A stretch of 64,000 nt of DNA from Callorhinus ursinus (GCF_003265705.1 NW_020312827.1:16502502-16566501); one strand, 5' to 3'. Shown: positions 44,190-56,404, counted from the first letter of the stretch. Notes: generated by a model not told the origin, from the letters alone. Program-made: numbers and translations.

Positions 44190-44373
44190 GGGCACCTGGA
44201 TGACTCAGTTGGTTAAGCATCTGCCTTTGGCTCCCAGGTCATGATCCCAGGGTCCTGGGATGGAGCCCCACATGCACTGGACTCCCTGCTCAAAGGGAAG
44301 TCATCTTCTCCTTCTCCCTCCCCTGCTTGTGCTCTCTCTCTGTCTCTCTCTCTGTCAAATAAATAAAATCTTT
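44190..44373 (+). mobile_element. CAN SINE, plus strand
   Basis: 'gggcacctggatgactcagt', 'ggtcatgatcccagggtcct', 'gggatggagccccacatgca', CT-rich block and 'caaataaataaaatcttt'. TSD of 16 bp with two mismatches at 44174-44189 and 44374-44389 ('aaaagaagcatttgtg'). Confidence 0.94.
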
Positions 44374-44389
44374 AAAAGCAGCATTTCTG

Positions 44390-46469
44390 TTATCCACACA
44401 AAAGTCTATTATTTTGTTTCTTTTTTATTGATATATTAACATATGTAAGCATATACACAACTGTATATGCAAATATATATACATACATATACACATATAT
44501 ATGTGTTTATGTGTATTGTATACTTATATATAAAATCTAAACAATTCTGGAAATTTACCTTTAATTGTTCTTATTTCTTTTTATAAATTAATCCAATATT
44601 TAATCAGATTGAACTTTGTATTTCTTTGCACTAAAATAATTATCTGGGTCCAGAAGCTTATTGGGCATGGAAAACATGAAAATAATTGTTTAAACTTTGC
44701 AGTTAACAAAATTTTATTTCAAAATATTATTTTGCTGTATAGTTCTTAAAATATATTATAGAACATCATCCAGGCATTCTTTAATGTTTTAACAAATATT
44801 TTAAAAATAATTTTTGATAATTTTTTAATTATTAACTTAGTTTATTCTAGATAAATCTTTTAACTCATATTAAGGAAGACTGAGTAACTAGCTTAACACC
44901 GTTTCTTAATCCTTATATGTTTTTGCTGTTATATCTTGGGTAATAATATTTTAAAGCAAGATTTTATGTGTTGTCACGCTACATAGCCTTATTTTTATCA
45001 ATATATTTTGCTTAACAAAACAAAATGTATGCTAACTTATAAAGCCAATTATCTTCCCATAACTTACACTGTTATTTAAGTTCTTAATTATTTCTTGCTT
45101 TGAACTTTGCAATAGAGATTATCGACTGACAAATTATATTTGTCTCTAGATTTGTAATAAATTCACTTTCTTCTTTTAAAGTAAAAAATCATTTTGGCTA
45201 AGTTAATTATTTTAAATTTAATTATCTTTATTTAGCTTCTCCTACATTCTTTGTTCCCATGGGCTTCGTATTGAAATTCAAAATTATCTTTATAATTTAT
45301 TATTCCTTTCTCTCTGGCAACTCATAAGATAGTGTCTTTTTCTTTAAAATTTCAAAGATTGTATAACAATGTCTAGATGTTGTCTTTTATTATTAAGCCC
45401 AACAATACTGTTGAATTTGAAGTTGAATTTATTTTTTAATAAAAGAAATATATCCATAGTGTTATTTTGAATATATCCATAACATTATTTTGAATATACT
45501 GTTTCTCTGGGTTATGAGTCCTTGAAATTAAGAATTATGTCCTATTTGTATTTTTATTTATAGCAACAAACAAAGCATCTGAATATGTCTTTATCTGCAT
45601 TAATATCTATATTTATCTATAACTAAGCCATATCAAACCTTATCTAGCTAGCTCTGAACAAAATTTATCTGTATAAAGCGGTATTCTTGGCTACAAGGGA
45701 TTTACTCCCCCAGTCTTCAATAATTCATGCATCTTACAAAAGCTTCTATGCTGCTCATTTTTTTTCTTTCTCTACACATCCTGTAAGCATGAGGTCACCA
45801 ATGTGGTAGCCCAGCATGACATTTGGGGTTTTGTGTGATGATCAAGATCCTTGTGGGCTAACGTGTGGTACAAATTGGGAGAATTTATCTCAGAGGTAGG
45901 GCAAAGAGGAGGTATCTTAAAGAAGATAAGAAACTGCTTGTCATCTTTCTATTAATTGAACTAGAGATAGAAGAAAAAAACAAAATTTTTCTATTAAAAT
46001 ATGAGTACTAGACTCTGGAGATTTTATACTACATTTGTGTCAACATATAAGATCATTACAGAATCACTATCTGGTTAAGTTTATGATTATCACTACCATT
46101 TTACATGGCTTTTGCATTGGCTAAATTGGAATATTAAATATTATTTTGATGTAAGTCAAAACTTCTGCATCTTTCAAGTTTTGATCATAGACCTAAAATA
46201 TGTGACATTTCCCACTGCTGAAACTTGATTTTTCTTTTCATTAATTGCATTTGGAACAGGGATTACTTTGGAGACTTTCCCATTTAGTCTTTCCTATAAT
46301 ACTATTTCTTATTCCAAGGGATAAATCGAATATAGGGATTTTGCCAGTTGCTTATATCTCTCCCACTTATATATTCTGAAACTGAAGGGGAAAAAAAGGT
46401 TAATTTGAAGTAGCATAGGTCCAAGTAGTTTTAGGGTTTTTCTCTTTGGTAGCTACACTTACTTCCTTT
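44390..46469. other. Very AT-rich stretch
   Basis: It contains a degenerate AT/CA microsatellite (44440-44532). The rest may hold decayed reversed LINE-1, but I could not align it. No gene. Confidence 0.4.
44440..44532. repeat. Degenerate (TA)n/(CATA)n tract
   Basis: 'aaatatatatacatacatat' with 'acacatatatatgtgtttat' forms an AT-rich, partly self-complementary run. Confidence 0.75.
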
Positions 46470-48045
46470 ATAACTTCATACAGCAATTCTAGATTTCAAG
46501 ATATACTACAAAGCTATAATAATCAAAATAGTATGTACCAGCACAGAAATAGGCACATAGATCAGTAGAACAGAATAGTGAGTCCAGAACTAAACCTACA
46601 CTTAGGTCATCAATTAATCTATGCCAAATGAGGAAAGATTTATGGGGGGAAAGACAGTCTCTTCAACAAATGGTTCTGGGAAAACTGGAGAGCTACATGC
46701 AAAAGAATGAAACTGGACCATTTCTAACAACACCATACACAAAAAATAAACTCAAAATGGATTAAAGACCTAAATGTGAGACCTGAAACCATAAAACTCC
46801 TAAAAGAAAACAGGCAGTAAACTCTTGGACATTAGCCATCACAATATCTTTCTGGTTGTTTCCCCAGGCAGGGGAAACAAAAGCAAAAATAAATACTTGG
46901 GACTATATTAAACTAAAAAGATTTTGCACAGTGAGGGAAACCATTAACAAAATGAAAAGGCAACTTACTGAATGGAAGAAGATATTCACAAATGATATAT
47001 TGAATAAGTTAATATTCAAAATATATAAAGAACTTATGCATCAACACCCAAAAACTAAAAAAAAAAAAAAATCTAATTAAAAATGGGCAGAGGATCTGAG
47101 TAGACATTTCTCCGAAGAAGATGTACAGATGGCCACCAGACACATGAAAAGGTGCTCAACATCACTCCTCATCAGGGGGATGGAAATCAAAACCACAATG
47201 AGATATCATCTCACACTTGTCAGAATGGCTATTACAAATAAGACAAGAAATAACAAGTGCTGGTGAGAATGTGGAGAAAAGGAACTTCTTGTTCATTGTT
47301 GGAGGGAAATGTAAATTGATTCAGCCACTATGAAAAAGAGTACAGACTTTCCTCAAAAAATTAAAAGTAGAAATACCATACAATTTAGCAATCCCACTCC
47401 TGGATTTTACCCAAGGAAAATTAAAACACTAATTTGAAAAGATTATAAGCACCCTTATGCTTACTGAAGCATTATTTACAATAACCAAGATAAGAAGCAG
47501 CCTAGTGTCCATGGATAGATGAATGGATAAAGAAGATGTGATATATATAAAGTAGATGGAATATTAATCAGCCATAAAAAAGAATCTTGCCATTCATGAC
47601 AACATAGATGGACCTAGAGGGTACAATGCTAAGTGAGATAAGTCAGACAGATAAAGACAAATACCATATGATTTCACTTATATTTATAAGTATAAAAACA
47701 AAAAAAATGACTAAACAAACAAAAAACAAATAAACTCAAGTAAAGAGAACAAACTAGTGGTTTTTACAGGGGAGGGTAGTGTAGGCAAAATAAATGAAGG
47801 GGATTCAGAGGTACAATCTTACAATTATAAAATAAATAAGCCACGAAGATTAAAAGTATAGCATAAGGAATATAGTCAATATAGTTTGTAAGATTACAAT
47901 AACTTTATACAGTGACAGATGGTCATTACACTTACCATGGTGAGCATTTCATAATGTATATAATTGTCAAATCACTATATTGTACATCTGAAACCAATAT
48001 ATGTCAATTAAAATAAAATTAAAATAAATAAAAATAAAATAATTT
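46470..48045 (+). mobile_element. LINE-1 ORF2 C-terminal part plus 3'UTR, plus strand
   Basis: Well-aligned LINE-1: 'tactacaaagctataataat', 'cacatagatcagtagaacag', 'caacaaatggttctgggaaa', 'atggattaaagacctaaatg', 'atgggcagaggatctgagta', 'atgagatatcatctcacact', 'ggaatattaatcagccataa' and 'gacaaataccatatgatttc', ending in 'ctgaaaccaatatatgtcaa' and an A-rich tail. A residual ORF2 segment (TWDYIKLKRF) stays open at 46856-47080, but the element is 5'-truncated and broken by stops and shifts, so inactive. Confidence 0.93.
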
Positions 48046-48114
48046 TGTGTAGCTTCATGGCCTTAAATACAACCTATATGAAATACCTCCTTCTGGATTC
48101 TCTCCTGAATTTTA

Positions 48115-48308
48115 TTTTATTTTATTTTTTTAAAAGATTTTATTTATTTATTTGAGGGAGAGAGAGGGCACATGAGAGGGAGGAGGGTCAGAGGGTGAAG
48201 CAGACTCCCTGCTGAACAGGGAGCCTGATGTGGGACTCGATCCAGGGATTCCAGGATCATTACCCGAGCCGAAGGCAGTCGCTTAACCAACTGAGCCACC
48301 CAGGCGCC
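48115..48308 (-). mobile_element. CAN SINE, minus strand
   Basis: (TTTTA)n tail, 'aaaagattttatttatttat', 'gaagcagactccctgctgaa', 'gggattccaggatcattacc' and 'gagccacccaggcgccc'. Perfect 13-bp TSD 'ctcctgaatttta' at 48102-48114 and 48309-48321. Same subfamily as the 2309 copy, slightly more diverged. Confidence 0.95.
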
Positions 48309-48321
48309 CTCCTGAATTTTA

Positions 48322-48699
48322 GATTTCTATATCCAACAATTGAACACCATCATTGGGATGATTTAATAACTTCTCAAGTTTAACTTGTCCAACTTGCTTC
48401 AAGTGCACCATTTCCCATTTTAGATAATAGCAGCTCCTTCCTACAATTTCCTTGGGTCAGAAACATTGGTATCATTTTTGACTACTTTCTTTCTGTCCTA
48501 TTTATCAGGAAATCCTGTTTATTTTAATCTTCAAAATACCCAGAACCTTATTTCACTACATCCCCTGATACCACCATAGTTGAAACCACAATTATATATT
48601 ACCTGGATGATTGTAATGACCTAAATGATTTCCCTAGCTCTACTTTTATCCCCTACCCCAACCCTTGAACAATGTCTGTGCATGACACAGCACCCGGAT
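48322..48699. other. Unique sequence
   Basis: No gene. The right part may already belong to the ancient repeat that follows. Confidence 0.4.
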
Positions 48700-48850
48700 G
48701 TATCTAATGGTAACAGAGGTCAGATTACATCTCTATTCAAGACTCTCCTATCTCATTTAGAACTTTAAGCCTTATCTGACCTTGTCTCCTACTACTCTTC
48801 CCATAACTGCATTGGTGCAGCTGGATTGGCTTTCTTACTCTTCTTTTTTT
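48700..48850 (-). mobile_element. Ancient L2-like repeat, minus strand
   Basis: 'cagattacatctctattcaa', 'ctcctatctcatttagaact', 'ctgaccttgtctcctactac' and 'tcttcccataactgcattgg' match a widespread mammalian repeat phrase ('ctcccattgccctcaggat', 'ctcatctcctaccactct'), which I recall as reversed L2. Confidence 0.55.
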
Positions 48851-48855
48851 TTAAA

Positions 48856-48865
48856 NNNNNNNNNN
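48856..48865. other. Assembly gap (10 N)
   Basis: Ten N bases lie between 'tttttttttaaa' and a T-run. The gap sits in low-complexity T-rich DNA; its true length is unknown. Confidence 1.
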
Positions 48866-49159
48866 TTTTTTTCTGATAAAACTTACTAAACTTCTAAATT
48901 TTTTTTTAGTGAGTCAGTTTCTTCTCTAATATCTGACCTGCCTATTGGCATTTAACAAGTTACTCTCCTTCACAACTGGAGGGCTTGTTTGTGAATCCTT
49001 ATAGGATTTATGTCACTGTGCTTTTAAAGGGTAACTTCCTCAAGAAAAGACGTTATAGCATTGTACAAGAGATGAACTAACAGTTCATTAAACGTATTGT
49101 CTGCTTTCTGAATGCACAGCTAAATAAATTTTCTTATCCCTCTTGCATATACATGTGAC
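48866..49159. other. Unique sequence after gap
   Basis: Nothing recognised. Confidence 0.4.
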
Positions 49160-49330
49160 AGGGTCCTAATTTCCCTCAGTAGTATGTGAGTAGAATTGAT
49201 GTGTCATATCTCGTGTGCTTTCTCGACTCCCTCATTTCTATGTCTCACTGCCAGCTGGATGTCGATGCCTAGAATAAACTCAAGAGACATGCTTTGTAAC
49301 AAAAACCTAAAACATGTGACAAAGGCTTAA
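49160..49330 (+). mobile_element. Possible MLT1-like LTR fragment
   Basis: 'agtatgtgagtagaattgat', 'gtgtcatatctcgtgtgctt' and 'ctggatgtcgatgcctagaa' resemble a MLT1-type LTR segment ('gtgagtagaaatgatgtg', 'gctgatgcccagg'). Weak and short. Confidence 0.35.
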
Positions 49331-49830
49331 CGTACAGGAAACAAGAAATGATAAAACTGTTATCCGAGGCTGAAGAGATGATGATCCATATTACATAATG
49401 GCAAACATTTGGTAAAATTCTTTCCTTCAGTTTCCTGGGGGAAGATCACATGTCTACTGAACTGACAGCTGTGGGGAAGAGATTGAGAAGAATCAAAGCA
49501 TTAGTGTCTTTTGGCTACTATCGTATTTTCTTTGTCAAGGAATTATAAGAACGAGACACATCCAGGAGGGAATTGGCCAGTTTGCAAGCAGGGATAGGAA
49601 AGAGAAAGTGTCTGGAAATTCAGAACCTGAAAGGGTGTAAAAGCAAACTGCTTCTGACCTCCAAATAGTGAGTATTACGGTGAAAAAACCTTGAGCAACA
49701 AAATCACACTAGAACACAACCATGCACAGGAAACATCTTTTCTATCAATGATGGAGTAATATACTCCCAATTTTTTGTTTTTTCTTAAACAACTAAAAAA
49801 CTGAAGAAAGTATATGAAAGGAAAAAAAAC
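49331..49830. other. Unique sequence
   Basis: No repeat or gene is recognised. Confidence 0.4.
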
Positions 49831-49975
49831 GAAAGATGAAAGAAAGAAAGGAAAGAAAGAAAGAAAAAGAAGAAAGACAGAAAGAAAGACAGAAAGAAAG
49901 ACAGAAAGAAAGACAGACTGAGAAACAGAGACAAATAAAGGAAGGAAGAAAGAAAGAGAGAGGAAAGAATGAAGA
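49831..49975 (+). repeat. (GAAA)n and (GACAGAAAGAAA)n compound repeat
   Basis: GAAA units change to about four copies of a 12-bp unit 'gacagaaagaaa' (49875-49916), then to GGAA/GAGA units. Phe/Leu/Ser-rich open frames on the minus strand are repeat artefacts. Confidence 0.93.
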
Positions 49976-50147
49976 GACAAAGACTATATATCTTTCTCAA
50001 TAGATGCAGAACATTTTTTCTTAAAAAACTCAACACATACTCATAAAAAAAAACTAACCAATCTAGAAGTAAAAGAGAAGTTCCCCTAAATAATGAAGGG
50101 TATAAAAAATAAATAAATAAATAATAAAAACAAAACAAAACAAAACA

Positions 50148-50358
50148 GGGCTGCCTCGGTGGCTCCATTGGTAAAGTGTTTGCCTTAGGTCAGGTCATGA
50201 TCCCAAGGTCCTGGGCTCGAGCCCCAGGGTGGGCTCCCTGCTCAGCAGGGAGTTGCTTTTCCCTCTCCCTTTGCCTCTTCCCACCACTCATGTGCACTAT
50301 ATCTCTGCTCCCTCTCTCTCTCTCTCTCATATAAATAAATAGCATCTTAAGAAAAAAA
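50148..50358 (+). mobile_element. CAN SINE, plus strand, diverged
   Basis: 'gggctgcctcggtggctcca', 'aggtcaggtcatgatcccaa', 'gctccctgctcagcagggag', CT-rich block, 'ataaataaatagcatcttaa' and A-tail. It is preceded by AAAT and AAAAC repeats (50107-50147), probably an older A-rich tail used as target. Confidence 0.9.
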
Positions 50359-51126
50359 CTAGCTAACAGTATACTTCATGATAAAAGACTGAATGCTTTC
50401 TTTCCTCCTATAATCAGGAGCAAGGCAAGGATGCATATGCCTTCACCACTTCTATCCAACATTCAAGAAAGCAAAACAAAACAAAACAAAAAATCTTACA
50501 GATCAGAATGGAAAAATTAAAAAAAAAAGAAAAAATATTTGCGTATGACATGGTTGTCTACATATCAAATATCAAAGCTACTAGAACTAATTAATGGGTT
50601 CATGAAGGTCACAGAATACAATCTTGATTTAAAAATCAATTCTATGTTTATATACTAGCAATTAAAACTTAGAACATGAAATAAAAACAATAGCACTTAC
50701 AATAGCATTAAAAATATGAAATGTTGGGAGCCAAATTTAATTATACAAAAGCAAAACCTGTGAACTGAAAAGTATAAAACAATGCTCAGGCAACTTAAGG
50801 AAGACCAAAAGAAGTAGAAATATATATACCATATTCATGGATTGAAAAACAAAGTATTATTAAGATGTTCCTTCTCACAAAATTCAGGGAAATCCTAGTC
50901 AAAATCCCACCTGGGTTTTTGTGTTGTTTTCATATTTGTTAAAATTTTGAAGAGTATATTTTAAAATTTATAGGTATATGCAAATGAGCCAAATAGCAGA
51001 AACAATTTTTTTAAGAGAAAAACAGAATTGGAGTACTTACTATACATCATTTCAAGACTTACTACAATGTCATAAGAAATAAGACAGTGTGGTATTTACA
51101 TATAGATAGATGTTGGACAGAATAAA

Positions 51127-51187
51127 GATAGAAGATAGATAAATGATAGATAGATGATAGATGATAGATAGATAGATGATAGATAGT
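51127..51187. repeat. (GATA)n / (GATGATA)n microsatellite
   Basis: Interrupted GATA units with 'gatgatagatagatgataga' pattern inside the LINE-1 relic. Confidence 0.9.
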
Positions 51188-51578
51188 CTATTGTCTATTG
51201 ATATATCAAAATCTTTCCAAGGTTATTCAAGGGAGAAAGGATATTCATTTTGTTAATGTAGTGAACTTAACAGTTGATATCCATATGCAAAATAATGATT
51301 CTACCCTTGCCCTTCACCATATACAATAAGTTGATTCAAAGTGGACCACTGACTTAACATAAAATCTAGAACAATTAAATTTCACGGAGCAATCATATCA
51401 GAACATCTTTGTAACCTTGGGGAGGGCAATGATATATTTGATAGGACACAAATAGCATAAACCATAAAAGACTGATGTACTGGAGTTATTTACATCAAAA
51501 ACTTCTGCTCAGTAAAGGAATCTTCTACGGAAATTTAAAGGCAAATCACTGACTGGGAGAAAATATTTGGGATGTAAA

Positions 51579-51771
51579 TTTTATTTTATTTTATTTATTT
51601 ATTTGACAGAGAGAGACACAACAAGAGAGGGAACACAAGCAGGGCAAGAGGGAGAGGGAGAAGCAGGCTTCCCGTGGAGCAGGGAGCCTGATGCAGGGCT
51701 CGATTCCAGAACCCTGGGATTATGACCTGAGCCGAAGGCAGACGCTTAATGACTGAGCCACCCGGGTGCCC
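51579..51771 (-). mobile_element. CAN SINE inside LINE-1 relic, minus strand
   Basis: 'ttttattttatttatttatt', GA-rich body, 'gaagcaggcttcccgtggag', 'gaaccctgggattatgacct' and 'gagccacccgggtgccc'. TSD of 12 bp with one mismatch ('ttgggatgtaaa' from 51567; 'ttgggatataaa' from 51772). Confidence 0.94.
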
Positions 51772-52600
51772 TTGGGATATAAAATTTGACAAAGGACTTC
51801 TTTTCAAACTATATATGCAGAACTCTATAACTCAATAGTACAAAGCAGGAGTATGAAATCTTTGAAGACATTTTCTAGAAGATAAAAGAAGATATATAAG
51901 CACATAAAAAGATGTATAGCATAATCATCACTAACAGGAAATAAACATCCCAATAAAATCACTATACACTTTCCAGAATAACTAAAATTAACAAGACTGA
52001 CAATATCACATTTTGGAGAGAATAGCTAAAGCTCATTAATTGCTGGTGGTAATGTAAAACCATACACTCATGTTAGCAGTTTCTGTTAGAGTTAAGAGAG
52101 TCATACTTACCATATTTATCACTCCCATATTTATCAAAAACAAATGAAAATACACTCCTATTAAAATCTGCATGGTCATACAGCATGACAGCCAAAAACT
52201 GGAAACAACACAAAGGTCCACCAAGAGGATAATGGAGAAGCAAATTTTGGTATAGCCATATGAGATACTACTCAACAGAAATATAATGAACTACTGATAC
52301 ACACAATGTCAAGGATGAATCTCAAAATCATTAGGCTGAGTACTAGAAGCCAGATACAAAATAATGCACACTGTAGGATTCCTTTTATAAGAAATTCTAG
52401 ACAAAATAAAATAATCTCTCATGATAGAAAGCAGATCAGCAGTTGCCTTCTGCTGGGCATGGAGTAAAGTTTGATTGCAAATTTGTATGAGGGAACTTTT
52501 TGATGAGCCAGAAATATTTTATGTTGCAATTATGGCATTGGTTACTTTGTAAATGTAATCAACTTGTACATAAAATTGGTAAATTTAAGTGTATGTAAAT

Positions 52601-52970
52601 TACAGCTCCCGAGGTGATTGAAAATGTAGCTTTGTAGCAGAAATGATTAAGTGTGTAGCCTTCCCATTAGATCTTGGTAGCTTCAATATAGGCACAATTA
52701 ATTTAAAAGTTAGGGCATGGAGGTGAGAAAACCAAGAAAGCATATTTGAGACCTCATGTAACAATTTAAATATGATTATTAATGTACATAACAAATTAAG
52801 TATATTTGAAGGCTACAAATGTTCTGAAGGAGTAACTTTGCCAAAACAAACAACAACAAAAAACATAGGGCAGACTGAAAATTATTTAACTTTGTGTCAC
52901 TTATAATAAAGCTTTGATCTTCTAAACTTCCATGTACAGAAATCTGGCTTTAAAAATCATATAATTTCAG
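52601..52970. other. Unique sequence
   Basis: Nothing recognised. Confidence 0.4.
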
Positions 52971-53147
52971 AGTGCCTAGGTGGCTCAGTGGGTTGTCTGT
53001 CTTCAGCTCAGGTCATGATCCCAGGGTCCTGGGATCGAGCCCCGCATTGGGCTCCCTGCTCAGAGATGAGTCTGCTTCTCGCTCTCCTTTTACCCCTCCC
53101 CACGCTCTTGCATGCCCTCCCCCCAAATAAATAAAATCTTTAAAAAA
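52971..53147 (+). mobile_element. CAN SINE with small promoter deletion, plus strand
   Basis: 'agtgcctaggtggctcagtg' is followed by 'ggttgtctgtcttcagctca', missing about 4 bp of the usual 'ggttaagcgtctg' between the promoter boxes. Then 'ggtcctgggatcgagccccg', CT-rich block, 'aaataaataaaatctttaaa' and an AC repeat. TSD not resolved. Confidence 0.9.
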
Positions 53148-54063
53148 CACACACACAATTTCTTGAGAGCCTTATTCCAGCTTCAGACATTACTATGGAG
53201 CATGATGGATTAGACAGGACTTCTAGAAAGTAATGCCAGGGCCCAAAGATTACTTCCCCTCTTCCAGGGACAGGCCTTCCTAATATCTCCACAGTGGGAT
53301 TTCAGAATTTCTGCAGAAGAATAATCAGAGTCTCCTATTCTTTTACTCTGTATATACTGTATATATAATTCTGTATGTGGGAGGGGAAATTTGGTATTTT
53401 CAGTTTGTGGACAGTCAGACCACAGGGTATCCTCATCAGAACAAATGGAGAAAATTATTCAAGTTCAGGAGATCCTGGGTTTTGAGCAGATAGAGTGATT
53501 AGATTGTTTCTTAGGTTTTCTCCCTTGAGTATTGAATTAGTATAGGCAAAAGACTAAAATACACTCACATTTTCCAAGGCATTTGATTCAGAGCTGAGAA
53601 ATGGCACGGACTCCCAGTCACGTCCTGGTGTCCTTGCTTCATTCCACTCACTCCAGCACCCACTCTCCATTGAATTCCTACTTGACTCTGTGCTGCACAT
53701 TTGGGAGATGGAAAGGAAGACGACACAATCTTACTCTCCAGCAACTCCCATTCGAGGAGGATAGTTCTGTGAGCTAGTATTTGCATTATGATACATTTAC
53801 TTTGAAGAACATGCTTATGCATTAATGGGCAGAGAAGTGAACTCTTAAGGGTGAGATAGTCTTCCCAAAATGGAGAAACCAGAGTGTGAATTTAGAAAAT
53901 ACATAAAGATGACAAAAGTGGAAGGACCTTGGTCCATTTAACTGGATTCCTCAGGAAGCTCCATTTGGATGTTTATCATAGTAGTCCATCTATGCACCAC
54001 GCATTAATTTACTCAACCAACAAACCCAAACCTTCCTTGTGTGTTGGTTACCATGTTAGATAT
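53148..54063. other. Mixed unique sequence with possible L2 piece
   Basis: At about 53680-53780, 'acttgactctgtgctgcaca' and 'ggaagacgacacaatcttac' suggest a short L2 fragment. Otherwise no gene or repeat is recognised. Confidence 0.4.
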
Positions 54064-54530
54064 TGCATTAGTTTTCTATTCTGCTATAACAAATTTCCAC
54101 AAACCCAGTGGCTTAAAACAACCCAAATTTATTAATTTACATGTTTGTAGATCAGAAGCATGACATGGTCTTACTGGACTAAAATCAATGTGTCAAATAG
54201 TCTCAATTCCTTTGTGGAGGCTTTATAGGATAAAATACATTTTCCTTCATCTTGGAGTTTCCAGAGTGCCCTCATCCTTTGGCTTTTGATGTCCTTCCTC
54301 CATCTACAAAGCCAGCCATCGCAGGTCAAATCCTACTCATATCACATCACTCTGACTTCTTCTGCTTCCCCTTTCCACTTTTAAGGACCCTCATGATTAC
54401 ATTGGGCTCACCTGGAAAATCCATGTCCTAATTTAATCTCATCTGAAAAGTCCCATCTAAGGTAGCATATTCATAGATTTGGGGGATTAGGATTTGGACA
54501 ACTTTGGGGGCCACTATTCTAGCACAGACA
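54064..54530 (-). mobile_element. MaLR LTR (MLT1-like), minus strand, near full length
   Basis: Reverse of the LTR type at 28368: 'tgcattagttttctattctg', 'cagtggcttaaaacaaccca', 'agatcagaagcatgacatgg', 'tttaaggaccctcatgatta', 'cattgggctcacctggaaaa' and 'tttgggggccactattctag'. It is a solo LTR without viral genes. Confidence 0.85.
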
Positions 54531-54704
54531 CAAATCCACAGTGTTTATCTTTACTCCTGATATCTGCAATAGTGCCTGACTCGGACTGTCTCCCCAAATT
54601 CCCCTTAGCTGCTTCACCACCAAATCAGCAAATAGTTTTAATATTGCACCCTCTGTCCTCCACGTCTTGATCAAGAATCTGTTTTGAGAAGTTAATCTCT
54701 TTCA
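54531..54704. other. Unique sequence
   Basis: Short unannotated spacer. Confidence 0.4.
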
Positions 54705-54810
54705 TAATTCTCATTTTGAAGATGAGGCAGCTGATATTATGAGAGTTTAATTAATATACCCAAGGTCACAGGTGACAAGAGAAGAATATTGTTAAAATTC
54801 AAAGCTCATG
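54705..54810 (-). mobile_element. MIR relic, minus strand
   Basis: 'ttttgaagatgaggcagctg', 'tatacccaaggtcacaggtg' and 'aattcaaagctcatgactgt' are the reverse-strand MIR core in order. Confidence 0.7.
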
Positions 54811-55429
54811 ACTGTAGGCCTATTCATTTCCCAGAACAAGATTCTGTCAGATCTCATATATAAATTGAGTTCATTTTAATTTTGAAAAAAATAACCTATT
54901 ATTTAATAAGAGGCTAATTTAAGGAAACTTATATAAAAACTTAGCCACTTTTTCTCTTATTTCACTAGTGGAGCACCTTCAAACATTCAGTGCAAAGACT
55001 GCTTGGACAAGAAACCCTGCTATTCAACTCAATGACAGTGGACTATTACTCACTTCCAAATGACTGATACGTGGCAATGCTTCTGTTCACCCCGGAAAAT
55101 CTCTTCCATGCAGGTCTCTAAATCTTCTCTATTCTAAATAAATTGCCTAAAGATGAGTTTATTATCATTTTGCTGCATGTTCCAAGTAGCATTCAAACAA
55201 CTCAATGAAAGGAGTTATTTTATCACTGTTAAAGGTTTCCTCCCCAACTATTAATTATTTTTCTATTTGTAGGGTGTCAAGACAGAACTCAGTTTCTTTA
55301 GGACTATGACTTATGGTAGCAACCAAATAAGATTGATTTATTGAACTGGTTCCAGAGTAACTATGCATATAGAGCACCTTGCAAACAGAACGTGATCCAT
55401 ATAACCTAACTGCAGACTTACAGATGATG
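54811..55429. other. Unique sequence
   Basis: No feature recognised. Confidence 0.4.
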
Positions 55430-55560
55430 TCCTTAAGGAGATGTCATAGCGTGGGTCATTGGACAAGGAGGCAGGGTCAGTCACACAGCTAATAAGTAGG
55501 AGAGCCCAGAATTAAACCCAAAGCTCATGTTACTTCAGTTACATTGTGCTGCTTTCTAAC
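55430..55560 (-). mobile_element. MIR relic, minus strand
   Basis: 'ggtcagtcacacagctaata', 'agtaggagagcccagaatta' and 'aacccaaagctcatgttact' match the reversed MIR core ('gtcacacagctagtaag', 'gccgggattcgaaccca'). Confidence 0.75.
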
Positions 55561-56404
55561 GCATCACAAAACTTTGTCAGATATTAGGAGGGAAACTTGC
55601 TGATGTTTTAAGCCACAGCAAAATATATCTAAACCTTATTGGATTAACTTCATGGCGGTAAAACATGGAAAAAAACAAACAGTTCAGTCCAGTACAACAA
55701 AGTTAAAGTTGCGATTTAGGAGATAGATATTTCAGAAAGATCCAAACATTTTTATCCTTGTTAAAAAAACTCTGACAAAAGACACATGTTCCAAGTATCC
55801 TGGTCATAAGTGCTTAATGCTAAAGGCAGTCAGGCAACACAGATGCAAGAAGCTTTAAAAGCTTTTGGAGTCTAAGGTTGTGACCTCTGGGTATGATGGT
55901 GAGGCTGTCAGTCCACTGAAACCCAGCATTTCCCCCCAACCATCTGTCTTGCCCTTCCTCGCACACTAAGTGCCTACTCTGAGCTCCTCTGACCATTACA
56001 TAAAGCTTTTTAGGAAACATCACTCCAGACAGATGTTTAACCCCCGGCTCTAAGGGGACTACACGGGGAGTTGCTAGGTCTGTTGATTAATTTTACATGT
56101 ACGCGCATGCTAATGTGGTCTGACATCGAGGCCCTCACAGCCATCCAGTCTTGTTAAGTAAACAAAGGAGTTCAGGCAAATCTACACTAAATGTTGTCTG
56201 TGCAAGGGATGCATTGCCTTCCCAGTCTTGAAGGAGAAATTGTTCTTCCTTTTGCTCAGCAGGCTCCAGAGATGACCTAGTCAATAATGATCCCAAATCT
56301 CCTTTGATTCACTTGTGATATGCCACCCCATTTTGAACGACCTGCGTGTAATATGAAATACTTCAAGACAAATGGAAATTCAAGCTCCATGGTAGTAAGA
56401 TGCT
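55561..56404. other. Unique sequence, candidate conserved block
   Basis: 56030-56390 is non-repetitive to the eye, less AT-rich, and keeps CpGs ('acatgtacgcgcatgctaat', 'gacatcgaggccctcaca'). No reading frame, RNA fold or family match is recognised. Confidence 0.4.

Larger units (their letters stand above)
50360..52600 (+). mobile_element. Long ancient LINE-1 ORF2 relic, plus strand
   Basis: 'atcaggagcaaggcaaggat', 'tatgccttcaccacttctat', 'ggcatatttgcg'-type text, 'aaaatcccacctgggttttt', 'actgggagaaaatatttggg', 'ttgctggtggtaatgtaaaa', 'gccaaaaactggaaacaaca' and 'atatgagatactactcaaca' follow ORF2 order in sense, ending at 3' sequence. A GATA-type repeat (51127-51187) and a SINE (51579-51771) lie inside. 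Multiple stops; inactive. Confidence 0.75.

Noticed and set aside
46856..47080. 74-codon frame with LINE-1-like peptide
   Set aside because: It is a surviving piece of ORF2 in a truncated, broken LINE-1, not an independent gene.
49675..50168. Phe/Leu/Ser-rich minus-strand frames over 100 codons
   Set aside because: They cross the GAAA/GACA repeat and flanking A-rich DNA; no protein family.
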